Shown here: positions 8,231 through 16,840 of the stretch, in pieces
Layout of the letters: the number at the start of each line of letters is the position of its first letter
Position numbering within the stretch: the stretch's first letter is position 1
Assembly: GCF_945859825.1 (NCBI RefSeq)
Contig: NZ_CAMAPC010000023.1
Span: 1-64,000, forward strand
Length of the DNA: 64,000 bases
Direction of reading: 5' to 3'
DNA from: Pseudoalteromonas holothuriae
Lineage (GTDB): Bacteria; Pseudomonadota; Gammaproteobacteria; Enterobacterales; Alteromonadaceae
Position numbers and translations under genes: made by a program
The notes under the pieces: model-generated
What the model was told of the DNA's origin: nothing
The model's input: only the letters and a program-made list of their open reading frames with translations
The model's database searches: none

Positions 8231-9625
8231 CTATCGGATCTGTAAGATGTTTTGCTGAATGGTTGAGTTAACCTCAAGTGCTCGAGAGTTAGCTTGAAAG
8301 TTACGCTGTGCACTAATCAAATCAACCAACTCATTGGTTAAGTTGACATTTGATTGCTCTAACGCAGATGAGTTAATTGTACCTAAAGTTCCAGAAGCTG
8401 GCTCTCCTGCAATTGGCTCACCAGAGGTTAGACTCTTTTTCCAAGACGTATTTCCTACTTGCTGTAGGCCTTGCGAATTGGAAAAACGAACCATAGCAAC
8501 TTGGCCTAAGAAAGTAGAATCGCCATTACTGTATGACGCCACAATTTTACCATCAGCGCCAATATCAATGCCTGCTAATCTGCCAACCGTTGCGCCATCT
8601 TGTTCCAATGCTTTTACTTCAAAACGACTTGCGTATTGCGTTGGTAGCTTATTTGTGGTGTTAGCCTCATCACGCCAATTAACGATTACATCATTAGGAA
8701 AAGTCGCGCCATTACCTAGTAACTCAGATAACCCTGGATTACCACCAGCCACCAAGCCTGGTATTGTCAATGCATTAAAAGTCGTGGCCGGTGCCACTGC
8801 ATTATAAAGGGGTGGTGCTGCAAGCGGGTCAGCGACTGTTGCGCTAGGTAAACCACTTGAGTCAAAACGAAACATGGAGATAGGTGTACTTAAAACCGCA
8901 GGTGTAGCCGCTGGCTCTACCTCATCACCTAGGTGGTTAAATTGTTTACCATCCATGGTGGCATAAACACTCCAGTCATTGTCGGCTGTTTTTCTAAAAA
9001 ATAGCTGCATAACATGCGGCTCACCTAATGAGTCGTACAATGTAGTAGAGGTTGAAGAATTATACGACGCTGACTGATTCGGATCAAAAGCCAGTGTTGG
9101 GACCGATGCTCGTGAATCTAGATTAAATGATGTATAGACATTATTAGTGGCGCGCGGTGACCCTGATGCATCAGGAATTTGCAGTGCCGTTGAGGTACTT
9201 AAGCTCACTGATGTAGTATCACCAGTACTTGCATCAACTGGAAAACCTTGTAAAAAATTACCTTTGGAGTCAACAATAAAGTTATCTTTATTTAACTTGA
9301 AAGCCCCTGCTCGTGTGTAAGCATAATCTTGCGAGCTTAAATCTTCACTCGTGGCAAAATACCCTTCACCCGTAATAGCCAAATCTAAAGAGTTTTGTGT
9401 AAACTTTAAAGAGCCTTGGTGAAACTGTTGTGCAACCATCGTTGTTTGTGCGCCATCACCATTTTTAGTGGCACCCGCACTGAATACAGATGCGGCATAT
9501 ACGTCAGAAAACTCAGCCCTAGACTCTTTAAAGCCTGTGGTATTTACATTAGCGATATTATTTGCAGTCGTATCCAAATCTTTTTGGGCCGCTGCTAAAC
9601 CGGTTAGTGCTATATTGAAACTCAT
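8231..9625 (-). CDS. flgE: Flagellar hook protein FlgE
   Basis: FlgE polymerises into the curved hook. The 464 aa product starts MSFNIALTGLAAAQKDLDTTA and carries ANNIANVNTTGFKESRAEFSD, the hook signature. An internal FlgE D2-type domain spans about residues 165-350. The C-terminus is VNLTNELVDLISAQRNFQANSRALEV. It is longer than the roughly 402 aa E. coli hook protein, with the extra length in the exposed middle. It lies 45 bases after flgD and closes the flgBCDE unit. Confidence 0.95.
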   Translation of the reverse strand: MSFNIALTGLAAAQKDLDTTANNIANVNTTGFKESRAEFSDVYAASVFSAGATKNGDGAQTTMVAQQFHQGSLKFTQNSLDLAITGEGYFATSEDLSSQDYAYTRAGAFKLNKDNFIVDSKGNFLQGFPVDASTGDTTSVSLSTSTALQIPDASGSPRATNNVYTSFNLDSRASVPTLAFDPNQSASYNSSTSTTLYDSLGEPHVMQLFFRKTADNDWSVYATMDGKQFNHLGDEVEPAATPAVLSTPISMFRFDSSGLPSATVADPLAAPPLYNAVAPATTFNALTIPGLVAGGNPGLSELLGNGATFPNDVIVNWRDEANTTNKLPTQYASRFEVKALEQDGATVGRLAGIDIGADGKIVASYSNGDSTFLGQVAMVRFSNSQGLQQVGNTSWKKSLTSGEPIAGEPASGTLGTINSSALEQSNVNLTNELVDLISAQRNFQANSRALEVNSTIQQNILQIR

Positions 9626-9670
9626 GTTCTCACCTCTTTTTACTTAAGGTTAAATCTGTTACTTAAATAT

Positions 9671-10351
9671 TTATGCTATCTCGGCGACATCAGTGAGTCT
9701 CACTGCACCCGCTTTAGTATTAATAATGATGCCATTGGCGCCATTTATATTAACACTGTCAATATTTTTAAATGTTGCCATGGGTAAACTAGAAAACTGC
9801 CCATTAACACTGCCCTCAGCTTTTATTGAATATTCACCTTCAGGCATTGTCGTGCCGTCGGAGTTCTTACCATCCCATTCAAAGCGAACAGCACCTGCAG
9901 GCTTACTACCTAAGTCAATTTGTCTAACAAGCTGATTTGTATCGTCATAGATGCTAATCGTTAACTTCTCTACAGGTGACTGTGCAATGACTGAACCTTT
10001 AGATAACCCATCAGACCCAAACTCAATTGTGTCAGACTCTAGTAACGCCTTTTTACCAACTAAAGTTGAAGCTTGCAGCGCTGAATTAGAGGTCATTGAC
10101 GCAGATAGTTGCTCAAACTTACTATTGAGGTTTGAAATACCTTCAGCCATAGTAAAGTTAGTCATTTGCGCAATCATTTGATCGTTATCAGCAGGCTTAC
10201 TTGGGTCTTGAAAAGACAGCTGTTGAGTTAACAATGAAAAGAAGTCCTCCTGAGTTAACTCATCACTTTTCTCTTCTGGTTTATTTTGCTCAGACCAACG
10301 AAGAGAGTCCATATATGTTGAAGGTGATGCCGCATTAATATCATTACTCAT
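9671..10351 (-). CDS. flgD: Hook assembly scaffold FlgD
   Basis: FlgD caps the growing hook and is needed for FlgE assembly; it is not part of the finished flagellum. The 226 aa product has the N-terminal FlgD motif ELTQEDFFSLLTQQLSFQDP, then PADNDQMIAQMTNFTMAEGI. The FlgD Ig-like domain (about residues 115-195) contains RFEWDGKNSDGTTMPEGEYS. The length is normal. It is 14 bases after flgC. Confidence 0.95.
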   Translation of the reverse strand: MSNDINAASPSTYMDSLRWSEQNKPEEKSDELTQEDFFSLLTQQLSFQDPSKPADNDQMIAQMTNFTMAEGISNLNSKFEQLSASMTSNSALQASTLVGKKALLESDTIEFGSDGLSKGSVIAQSPVEKLTISIYDDTNQLVRQIDLGSKPAGAVRFEWDGKNSDGTTMPEGEYSIKAEGSVNGQFSSLPMATFKNIDSVNINGANGIIINTKAGAVRLTDVAEIA

Positions 10352-10365
10352 CAGCTATACTCCCG

Positions 10366-10800
10366 TTAGCGCTGACCAAGCAGTAAGGTTTTGCTAAGCA
10401 TTTGCTTAGCAGCATCAGCTACTTGTACATTAGTTTGATATGAGCGTGATGCTGAGATCATATTCGTCATCTCTTCAACCACATTCACATTTGGCTTATA
10501 GATGTAACCATCCTTATCTGCACTTGGGTGATTAGGATTATATTCAACTTGTAGAGGCTTATCGCTTTCTACTACTCCCAATACCTTAACCCCAACTGAC
10601 GCACCTAAACTGGTTGGGTCTTGTATAGAAGACGCCTTAGTCAACTCAGCGGCAAATACTGGGTGACGAGCTCGGTAAACTTTATCCTGACTCGAACTGA
10701 CACTATTTGCGTTTGAAATGTTACTGGCAGTCGTATTCAGGCGAATGTTCTGAGCACTCATACCTGAACCTGCTATATCAAATACGTTATATAAACTCAT
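10366..10800 (-). CDS. flgC: Flagellar proximal rod protein FlgC
   Basis: FlgC is a proximal rod subunit. The 144 aa product has the N-terminal FDIAGSGMSAQNIRLNTTASN motif with NISNANSV, and the C-terminal region NVVEEMTNMISASRSYQTNVQ. The length is close to that of the E. coli protein (134 aa). It lies 5 bases after flgB. Confidence 0.95.
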   Translation of the reverse strand: MSLYNVFDIAGSGMSAQNIRLNTTASNISNANSVSSSQDKVYRARHPVFAAELTKASSIQDPTSLGASVGVKVLGVVESDKPLQVEYNPNHPSADKDGYIYKPNVNVVEEMTNMISASRSYQTNVQVADAAKQMLSKTLLLGQR

Positions 10801-10805
10801 AGTAA

Positions 10806-11219
10806 TTACCCTTGACCTTGACTACCAATGGCTTTTTTCAAGCCCTTAAACTTACCAGATAGAAATCGCAAACTTGCTTGGTACTCTAATGAGTTTTGTA
10901 CATACAAGTTTCGTTCCACTTGTACATCAACCGAGTTACCATCACCTGTATCTGTTTGATTTGGATTACGAAATAACTCAACCCCTCCGGTCAGTTTACT
11001 ACCGCCACTGAGGTGATTTTCGTTTGTTCGAACCATGCTGTTGCCACTTTGCTGACTAGACTTTGCCGCTTTAAATGCCTGCCCAAAATCAATATCTTTC
11101 GCTTTATATCCAGGGGTGTCGGCATTGGCTATATTACTGGCTAAAAGTTCAGCACGCTGTGAACGAATAAGCATAGTATGAGGATGTACGCCCAAAGCTT
11201 TATCAAAACTAATTGCCAT
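10806..11219 (-). CDS. flgB: Flagellar proximal rod protein FlgB
   Basis: FlgB is the basal-most proximal rod subunit. The 137 aa product has LLASNIANADTPGYKAKDIDF, the rod family signature, and a C-terminal helix (EYQASLRFLSGKFKGLKKAI). It is the first gene of the flgBCDE unit, with a sigma-54 element ending 35 bases before its ATG. The cheR terminator lies just upstream, so it is uncoupled from cheVR. Confidence 0.95.
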   Translation of the reverse strand: MAISFDKALGVHPHTMLIRSQRAELLASNIANADTPGYKAKDIDFGQAFKAAKSSQQSGNSMVRTNENHLSGGSKLTGGVELFRNPNQTDTGDGNSVDVQVERNLYVQNSLEYQASLRFLSGKFKGLKKAIGSQGQG

Positions 11220-11254
11220 AACACAACTCCAAAAATTTGACTCTATGAAGTTAA

Positions 11255-11270
11255 AGCAAAAGGTGGGCCA
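11255..11270 (-). promoter_or_regulatory. sigma-54 promoter of flgBCDE
   Basis: The minus strand reads TGGCCC-N5-TTGCT, with the GG and GC doublets at -24/-12 spacing. It ends 35 bases before flgB and starts right beside the cheR terminator T-tract. Confidence 0.78.
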
Positions 11271-11298
11271 AAAATGAAAATGGCGGAGAAACCGCCAT
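11270..11298 (-). terminator. Intrinsic terminator after cheR
   Basis: On the minus strand ATGGCGG and CCGCCAT form a 7-bp GC-rich stem with a 5-base loop, followed by a T-rich run (TTTTCATTTT). It starts 4 bases beyond the cheR stop and separates cheVR from flgB. Confidence 0.8.
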
Positions 11299-11301
11299 AG
11301 A

Positions 11302-12153
11302 CTATTGTTTTTTCTGGTAAATTATTCCTGGGTTACAACGTATCATCTCAAATGAATCGCTTAATCCAGCCATGGATTCTGAGGCTCCAAGAAATAAATA
11401 CCCTTTGGGGTTTAGTGCTTGAGCAAATTGAGAAATAATTTTTGCCTTTACATCTGGCGAAAAATAAATGAGTACATTTCGGCAAAAAATAACATCAAAT
11501 TTCCCCATCAACGCGTAAGAATCCAACAAGTTTAGGTGCCTAAAGTTCACCATCTTTTTGACTGGGTCGACAACTTGCGCCATACCATTGCCACTGTCTT
11601 TAAAAAATTTCTTACGCCGTTCAGCAGACAACCCTCTCGCTAAAGCCAGAGCATCATATTCTGCGTTTTTGCACATATCTAACATGGTATTAGAGATGTC
11701 TGTGCCTGTTATCTGAACTCCCATTTTCAAATTCCCTGCACTTTTGCTTTGATGCTCACTTGCAGACATAGCAATAGAATAAGGCTCTTGGCCAGAGGAA
11801 CTGGCTGCAGACCAGATTTTGATGGGCCTACGCAAGTCATTAAATTCAGGAAAAATTTTTGTTTTTAATAACTCAAACGGATAGGCGTCACGAAACCATA
11901 ATGTTTCATTCGTTGTCATTGCATCCACGACTGCGGCACGTAATTGCCGCTCATGTGGACTAAGCGTTTTGCTCACCAATGCTGATAACGTATCAACCCC
12001 AAATCTTGCCATTAGGGGTGCCAAACGACTTTTAACTAAGTAAAGCTTATTATCGCCTAGTACAATACCGCACTGTTGCTCTAGAAAAGTTCTAAACTGA
12101 TCATATTCGCTTTGTTGAAGATGCTTATTTTCCAATGTATTACCGCCATTCAT
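11302..12153 (-). CDS. cheR: Chemotaxis protein methyltransferase CheR
   Basis: CheR methylates glutamates on chemoreceptors using S-adenosylmethionine. The 283 aa product has an N-terminal CheR helical domain (about residues 12-80) and a Rossmann-type SAM domain. Visible motifs are IWSAASSSGQEPYSIAM, ITGTDISNTMLD and VIFCRNVLIYFSP. The length matches the family. Its ATG overlaps the cheV TAA by one base (TAATG), so it is translationally coupled to cheV. A cheVR pair next to flgB is a common arrangement in polar-flagellated gammaproteobacteria. Confidence 0.95.
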   Translation of the reverse strand: MNGGNTLENKHLQQSEYDQFRTFLEQQCGIVLGDNKLYLVKSRLAPLMARFGVDTLSALVSKTLSPHERQLRAAVVDAMTTNETLWFRDAYPFELLKTKIFPEFNDLRRPIKIWSAASSSGQEPYSIAMSASEHQSKSAGNLKMGVQITGTDISNTMLDMCKNAEYDALALARGLSAERRKKFFKDSGNGMAQVVDPVKKMVNFRHLNLLDSYALMGKFDVIFCRNVLIYFSPDVKAKIISQFAQALNPKGYLFLGASESMAGLSDSFEMIRCNPGIIYQKKQ

Positions 12154-13085
12154 TAGTCACAGTGAACCCACTTTTTCACGGCTGCTGCCAATTCATCAGG
12201 GTTAAACTTTGCGATAAAATCATCAGCACCGACCTTTTGGATCATTGCCTGATTAAATACTCCACTCAAAGAAGTATGCAGGATAACATGCAATGGTGCC
12301 AATTTTGGATCTGCTTTTATTTCTGCAGTGAGCGTATATCCATCCATTTCTGGCATTTCAACATCAGAAATCAATAAGCCAACACGCTCAGTAATATTAT
12401 TCTGGCAATCCATCTCAGCAATTTCACGCAACCTTAACAATGCTTCTTTGCCATTTTTAGCTAGCTCAGTTTGCACTCCCAGCGGCTCAAGCGCCCTTTT
12501 AACTTGATTTCGAGCAACAGCTGAATCATCAGCAATGAACACTATTCTCTCACCCAAGTCTTTTTGCATCTCACCATCAGAAACGATATCTTGGCTAACT
12601 TCTGTATTTACAGGACAAATCTCGTTGAGAATTTTCTCAACATCAAGAATTTCAACCAATTCATTTTCTATTTCTGTTACCGCAGTAAGATAGGAGTAAC
12701 GACCAGCCCCCGATGGCGGTGGCATTATTTTCTCCCAATTCATATTAACGATACGCTCCACAGCACCAACCAAAAACCCCTGAACTGAGCGATTATACTC
12801 TGCGATAATTATAAAGCAGTTATGTATATCTTCAATTGCAGGACCCCCTACGGCGAGTGACATATCGATCACAGAAATAGTTTGCCCACGAATGTGTGCA
12901 ACGCCCCTAACAAATGAGTTTGATTTAGGCATACTAGTTAGTGGCGGGCATTGCAGTACTTCACGTACTTTAAAAACGTTAATGCCAAAACGTTGTCGAC
13001 CCTTAAGCCTGAATAGCAATAACTCTAGGCGGTTTTGCCCAACCAACTGAGTTCGTTGGTTTACTGAGTCTAAAATACCTGCCAT
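12153..13085 (-). CDS. cheV: Chemotaxis coupling protein CheV (CheW-REC)
   Basis: CheV links chemoreceptors to CheA and tunes signalling through a receiver domain. The 310 aa product has an N-terminal CheW-like domain (about residues 18-165; ECPPL-type VLQCPPLTSMP and VAHIRGQTISVIDM) and a C-terminal receiver domain (about 180-305). The receiver has ADDS at its start, the phospho-acceptor Asp in LLISDVEMPEMDG, and the conserved Lys in FIAKF. The ribosome site is TAGGAG. It is divergent from flgA across about 140 bases. Confidence 0.95.
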   Translation of the reverse strand: MAGILDSVNQRTQLVGQNRLELLLFRLKGRQRFGINVFKVREVLQCPPLTSMPKSNSFVRGVAHIRGQTISVIDMSLAVGGPAIEDIHNCFIIIAEYNRSVQGFLVGAVERIVNMNWEKIMPPPSGAGRYSYLTAVTEIENELVEILDVEKILNEICPVNTEVSQDIVSDGEMQKDLGERIVFIADDSAVARNQVKRALEPLGVQTELAKNGKEALLRLREIAEMDCQNNITERVGLLISDVEMPEMDGYTLTAEIKADPKLAPLHVILHTSLSGVFNQAMIQKVGADDFIAKFNPDELAAAVKKWVHCD

Positions 13086-13225
13086 TTCAATCTCCTACCT
13101 TTAATAATGCTTAACGGAACGATACTTGCAGACGTTAATGAAGAAACAATAACTCTTGAAGAGGTGTCACAATTAACGCAAAATCTTTATACCCTTTTTC
13201 ACATGATAAGCATAGTCGAAACATC

Positions 13226-13933
13226 ATGAGTTTGTTAAAAAAAACCAAAACTTCAGCGTTTTTCACCACAATGGTATACATTCTACTCAGTTGTGAAGTT
13301 TATGCCCAAGGTTTCAATAATCAAGCACTCGAGGAAACTGCTCGTTCATATATCTCAAGTCTAACAATCACTAAGCCCGACTCTAATTTGCAAATTTATG
13401 CAATACCCTTAGATTCGAGACTTGCCACACGCCAATGTAAAACGCCACTGGACGTATCGACTAATGCCACACCACCATTTAATCGACAAGTTACTGTACA
13501 ACTTAAATGTGACGACTTATCTGGTTGGACTCAATATGTACATATTCGCATAGAAGAATTATTCCCAGTGATTGTAAGTAAAGAAATGATCAGCAAAGGA
13601 GAGCTTTTAACTGAGCAACACTTGAAACTTGAATATCGACCTAAGCACTTTGTGAGGTCATCTTATATTGAAGATTTTAATTTATTGATTGGTAGCCGAA
13701 GTAAGCGTACTCTAAGAGAAGGTATGCCCATAGGTATGAATCAAATTTGTATGGTTTGCAAAGGCGATATTGTGAACATCTATGCTAAAACACCGACCTT
13801 GACTATAAAAACATCGGGTGTCGCATTGCAAGATGGTAACTTAGGTGAACAAATTCGGGTTAAAAATCAAAAGTCTGGAAAGATAGTGTCAGGAAGAGTA
13901 AAAGATGTTGATTCTGTTGAGGTGAATATCTAA
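13226..13933 (+). CDS. flgA: Flagellar P-ring assembly chaperone FlgA
   Basis: FlgA is the periplasmic chaperone for FlgI polymerisation. The 235 aa product has a signal peptide (cleavage likely after SCEVYA, about residue 27). A SAF-type domain spans roughly residues 110-175 (VIVSKEMISKGELLTEQHL). The C-terminal beta region has GEQIRVKNQKSGKIVSGRV, the family signature for the end of FlgA. The length matches. It is divergent from cheV and is followed by flgM and flgN. Confidence 0.92.
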   Translation: MSLLKKTKTSAFFTTMVYILLSCEVYAQGFNNQALEETARSYISSLTITKPDSNLQIYAIPLDSRLATRQCKTPLDVSTNATPPFNRQVTVQLKCDDLSGWTQYVHIRIEELFPVIVSKEMISKGELLTEQHLKLEYRPKHFVRSSYIEDFNLLIGSRSKRTLREGMPIGMNQICMVCKGDIVNIYAKTPTLTIKTSGVALQDGNLGEQIRVKNQKSGKIVSGRVKDVDSVEVNI

Positions 13934-13942
13934 AATTTTTGC

Positions 13943-13969
13943 TAAAGTTATAGTCACAGTCGCCGATAT
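13943..13969 (+). promoter_or_regulatory. sigma-28 (FliA) promoter of flgMN
   Basis: TAAA, 15 bases, then GCCGATAT differs from the FliA consensus TAAA-N15-GCCGATAA only in the last base. It lies 26 bases before the first candidate flgM ATG. flgM is a known FliA target in other bacteria, giving feedback control of its own sigma factor. Confidence 0.85.
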
Positions 13970-13995
13970 ATTAGGCAAGAAACTTTATTTGGGTC

Positions 13996-14325
13996 ATGGT
14001 CATGGTAAATAACGTAAAAGGTCAATCGCAAACAAACAGCGCGCTTAATAATATTAAGCAGCAAAAGGCTGAGTTGCAAAAAAATGATGTCAATGTGAAT
14101 AGCGCACCTTCTAAAGCGCCACAAAAAGCTGCTGCAGATTCTGTAAGCTTGACACCGCAAGCGCGTCAACTTAAAAATTTACAGGACAAAGCTCAAGAAG
14201 CGCCAGCCTTTAATAGCGATAAAGTCGCTGAACTTAAAAAAGCCATTAGCGAAGGCAAATATCAAGTTGACGCTGAAAAGTTAGCAAAGAATATTGCCGC
14301 ATTTGAGTTTGATATGTATGGATGA
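13996..14325 (+). CDS. flgM: Anti-sigma-28 factor FlgM
   Basis: FlgM binds and holds FliA until the hook is finished, then is exported. The 109 aa product has a disordered, Gln/Asn/Lys-rich N-terminus and a C-terminal FlgM core (about residues 50-108). The core contains DSVSLTPQARQLKNLQ and VAELKKAISEGKYQVDAEKLAKNI. An alternative ATG two codons later (14002) is possible. A sigma-28 promoter lies just upstream. Its last 8 bases overlap flgN. Confidence 0.9.
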   Translation: MVMVNNVKGQSQTNSALNNIKQQKAELQKNDVNVNSAPSKAPQKAAADSVSLTPQARQLKNLQDKAQEAPAFNSDKVAELKKAISEGKYQVDAEKLAKNIAAFEFDMYG

Positions 14326-14746
14326 TCAGCTTAACCTTTGTGTCCATAAGCTAGACAAACAGCTCACTCATTTATCAACTTTGACCCAGTTGCTAGATAG
14401 TGAGCTTGAATCTTTGGCTGCAAGAAAAGGTGATGGACTCAAAGATTTAGCAAGAGAAAAGCTAACGCTACTTAATAACATTCAAAAGCTAGATAAAGAG
14501 ATATCTGGCTTTGATAAGTACTTATTTGAACAAGAAAAAGCTAAAGTAATTACTGCAAAGATAGAAAACCTGCTGATTGAATGTAAACAAAAAAATGAAG
14601 TCAATGCTCAAGCTGCCCACCAAGCCAATCTCAGTATTAAAGACCTGAAGGAAATTTTAATTGGTGCTCCATCATCCGTAACATATAGCCAAGACGGTGC
14701 TGTTGTTTCTCAAAATAATGAACTAGTTAAAAACCTCAAAGCCTAA
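14318..14746 (+). CDS. flgN: Flagellar export chaperone FlgN
   Basis: FlgN is the cytoplasmic export chaperone for FlgK and FlgL. I place the start at ATG 14318 (MDDQLNLCVHKL), inside the end of flgM. A longer reading from 14294 would overlap more and lacks support. The resulting 142 aa product is an all-helical, charged protein with a FlgN-type leucine-rich N-terminus (LTHLSTLTQLLDSELESL). Position directly after flgM supports the call, because the sequence family is weakly conserved. Confidence 0.85.
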   Translation: MDDQLNLCVHKLDKQLTHLSTLTQLLDSELESLAARKGDGLKDLAREKLTLLNNIQKLDKEISGFDKYLFEQEKAKVITAKIENLLIECKQKNEVNAQAAHQANLSIKDLKEILIGAPSSVTYSQDGAVVSQNNELVKNLKA

Positions 14747-14811
14747 TGTTTAAAGGCTCTATCTTTACAATTGCTCCGATTAAAGCCTCTCATAACGTGT
14801 TCAATCGGCAC

Positions 14812-15291
14812 TTAATAATAAGTAACTCGCTTAATTTTTCTTGGCTTCGCTTGGCTTATATAAAGGTCGTGAACACGCTTCATATCTAACTCAAGCTCTG
14901 TAACATATGTATCACCTGCAGCATAGCTTTTCACAACTTTAGCGCCACGGATAACCCCTCTCACTTGACTTTTTAAGCCATCATTTTGGGCAACAGCACC
15001 TTTAACTGTCATACTAGATGTGACGCTCTGACCATATACTTGCTCCGTTAGTTCACGGTATGCTTCAAGTTTTGAGACCTTAACTGCCATTAACATTTTC
15101 TGTGAACTGCTTATACCAGGCTGCGCACTCAATGGTGCATACCCAATTGCTTTTAACACAGGGTAGTTATCTGGTTTTACATACTCGTATTCAATGTGCT
15201 TATCAAATAAACTACTACAGCCACTTATAAAACACAAAAGCACCACTATACTAATAAGGCCGATTCGGTTTCTTTGCTTTTCGATATTCAT
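14812..15291 (-). CDS. flgP: FlgP-type LPP20 family outer-membrane lipoprotein
   Basis: In Vibrio, FlgP is a flagellum-associated outer-membrane lipoprotein that forms part of the basal disk or outer ring. The 159 aa product has a signal peptide with lipobox FISGC near residue 25. The LPP20/FlgP domain has LKAIGYAPLSAQPG, QKMLMAVKVSKLEAYRELTEQ and VRGVIRGAKVVKSY. It is convergent with flgN and divergent from flgT. A sigma-54 element lies 36 bases before its ATG, consistent with flagellar class II expression. In Vibrio flgP is next to flgO; here the flgO-type genes lie beyond flgT and a tRNA. Confidence 0.85.
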   Translation of the reverse strand: MNIEKQRNRIGLISIVVLLCFISGCSSLFDKHIEYEYVKPDNYPVLKAIGYAPLSAQPGISSSQKMLMAVKVSKLEAYRELTEQVYGQSVTSSMTVKGAVAQNDGLKSQVRGVIRGAKVVKSYAAGDTYVTELELDMKRVHDLYISQAKPRKIKRVTYY

Positions 15292-15327
15292 GGTTGATCA
15301 CCTCACAAGATTAATAGTATTTATTTA

Positions 15328-15343
15328 TGCACAATTCTTGCCA
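15328..15343 (-). promoter_or_regulatory. sigma-54 promoter of flgP
   Basis: The minus strand reads TGGCAA-N5-GTGCA. The -24 GG and -12 GC doublets are at correct spacing; the -12 box has G for the first T. It ends 36 bases before the flgP ATG. It lies back to back with the flgT element on the other strand. Confidence 0.65.
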
Positions 15344-15350
15344 TAAATTG

Positions 15351-15366
15351 TGGTACATGATTTGCT
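15351..15366 (+). promoter_or_regulatory. sigma-54 promoter of flgT
   Basis: TGGTAC-N5-TTGCT matches the -24/-12 consensus at the key doublets. It ends 34 bases before the chosen flgT ATG at 15401, the same distance as at the other flagellar units. This also argues against translation starting upstream of the element. Confidence 0.75.
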
Positions 15367-15400
15367 TCTAACTCAGTATAATATTTTTGAGGCGCTAATT

Positions 15401-16594
15401 ATGATTAAGGCTACCACTTTACTTGCACTTATTTGTATCAGTACTGCTGTCAAAGCAGAATGGTATGAAGTTGTTGGTTATGCAAGTACTCAAGGTCGCG
15501 ATGTTGCTCAAGCAAGACAAGCAGCCGTCAAAGACGCTATAACACAAGCTCTTATTTTTTCTGGCGCAACCGTAAGTAGTGTGCAAAGCGTGGCTGATGG
15601 CATATTAAGCCAAGATGAGCTAAAAATTCAATCTCATGGTGAAATACAGCAAGTCAACTTAGTAAGTGAAAGTAAGGAGCAGGACCAATACAGTGTTACT
15701 CTACACCTCGATATTTATACAACGCAGGGTAAGTGCCTTGAACAGCAATTCAATAAACAGATAGCCATTACTCAAAGCCAATTGACACAACCACACCAAG
15801 CTCGTATGGGTCAAATATTTGACATCGCTAAATCTACATCTCAGAGGCTGTTTAATACCTTGAATGAGCGGACAAATACTATAAAACCAATTCCATACCT
15901 TAATATCTCAATAAACGTAACAGAGTACTTCTCTCAGCAATTTAATTATAATCCTTTACTAATCGAAACAATCGCAATGAACAGTAATAGCCAATATGTT
16001 TTATTAAGCCAGATCACTGATATTGCTGATACAGATAAACTAAACAGTGAATATGCTTTTTGGCAAGATGATAAATACGCAAGAAGCTTTAAAATCGACT
16101 TTGCTTTGTATGATGCACTGACCTATGAAAGAGTCTGGCAGCAGCACTATGCCACACAAGGTGTTTGGCCTTTTGAAAAAACCAAATTAATCGATGTGCA
16201 CAGTGAAAAGTTTTGGAACTCTCATTATGCTCAAGAGATCCAGGAAGTATTTAATAAAGTCAGCCAAGATATGAATGCAGCTGTTTCTTGTATCCCGACT
16301 AAGGGAAAAATCTTATATTTAGATAACGATCAGGTAGTGATTAACCTTGGAAAAGCCCATGGGTTGGAAACTGGTAAGATACTGTCCATCATGCATCAGA
16401 GCAACATCATTACCAGTAAAGGTTCTGTGATAAATTCCACAATGCAAACTATAGAGCAAGTAAAAATCATTAACGTAAATATGCAAAGCGCGACAGCAGT
16501 TAATTTAAATTCACGCCCGTTAAGTAATATACAGCTCAATGACATAGTTCAAATCAAAGTGAAAAGTGCAGAAAGTTTTTTACTTGATAATTAA
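15401..16594 (+). CDS. flgT: Flagellar H-ring protein FlgT
   Basis: FlgT forms the periplasmic H ring around the L and P rings and helps recruit the T ring and stators in Vibrio. The start at 15401 gives a clean signal peptide (MIKATTLLALICISTAVKA) and a mature protein beginning EWYEVVGYAST. An in-frame GTG or ATG further up would place the sigma-54 element inside the gene. The 397 aa product shows the FlgT N-terminal domain (QGRDVAQARQAAVKDAITQAL), a middle domain, and a C-terminal SH3-like region (VVINLGKAHGLETGKILSIM). It ends upstream of tRNA-Arg. Confidence 0.9.
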   Translation: MIKATTLLALICISTAVKAEWYEVVGYASTQGRDVAQARQAAVKDAITQALIFSGATVSSVQSVADGILSQDELKIQSHGEIQQVNLVSESKEQDQYSVTLHLDIYTTQGKCLEQQFNKQIAITQSQLTQPHQARMGQIFDIAKSTSQRLFNTLNERTNTIKPIPYLNISINVTEYFSQQFNYNPLLIETIAMNSNSQYVLLSQITDIADTDKLNSEYAFWQDDKYARSFKIDFALYDALTYERVWQQHYATQGVWPFEKTKLIDVHSEKFWNSHYAQEIQEVFNKVSQDMNAAVSCIPTKGKILYLDNDQVVINLGKAHGLETGKILSIMHQSNIITSKGSVINSTMQTIEQVKIINVNMQSATAVNLNSRPLSNIQLNDIVQIKVKSAESFLLDN

Positions 16595-16840
16595 GCTTAT
16601 ATCTAGGGATAAGCTGCACTGGCCCGTTAAGCGCAGCTAAATTTCCTTGAATAAATTTTATTCTAAATATTTATTTTCAATCACTGAACTACTTATCTTA
16701 CAACCCCTTTAAGGTTTCACTGACTTAATAAATTTTGAGCGCCAAGTAAGCGCTTTAGAACAGTAAGAGCAGACAAAAATTTTGACTTGATAAAAGTGAA
16801 TCTTAATATTAATTTAAAGAAGTGTATAAAGTAGGTATGT

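Noticed and set aside
8334..8807. Long open frame antisense to flgE
   Set aside because: It lies wholly inside a certain gene, has no ribosome site or protein-like pattern, and is explained by the codon bias of flgE.
13165..13180. sigma-54-like TGTCAC-N5-ACGCA before flgA
   Set aside because: The key second G of the -24 box and the TT of the -12 box are missing, and the distance to the ATG (46) is outside the 34-39 seen elsewhere.
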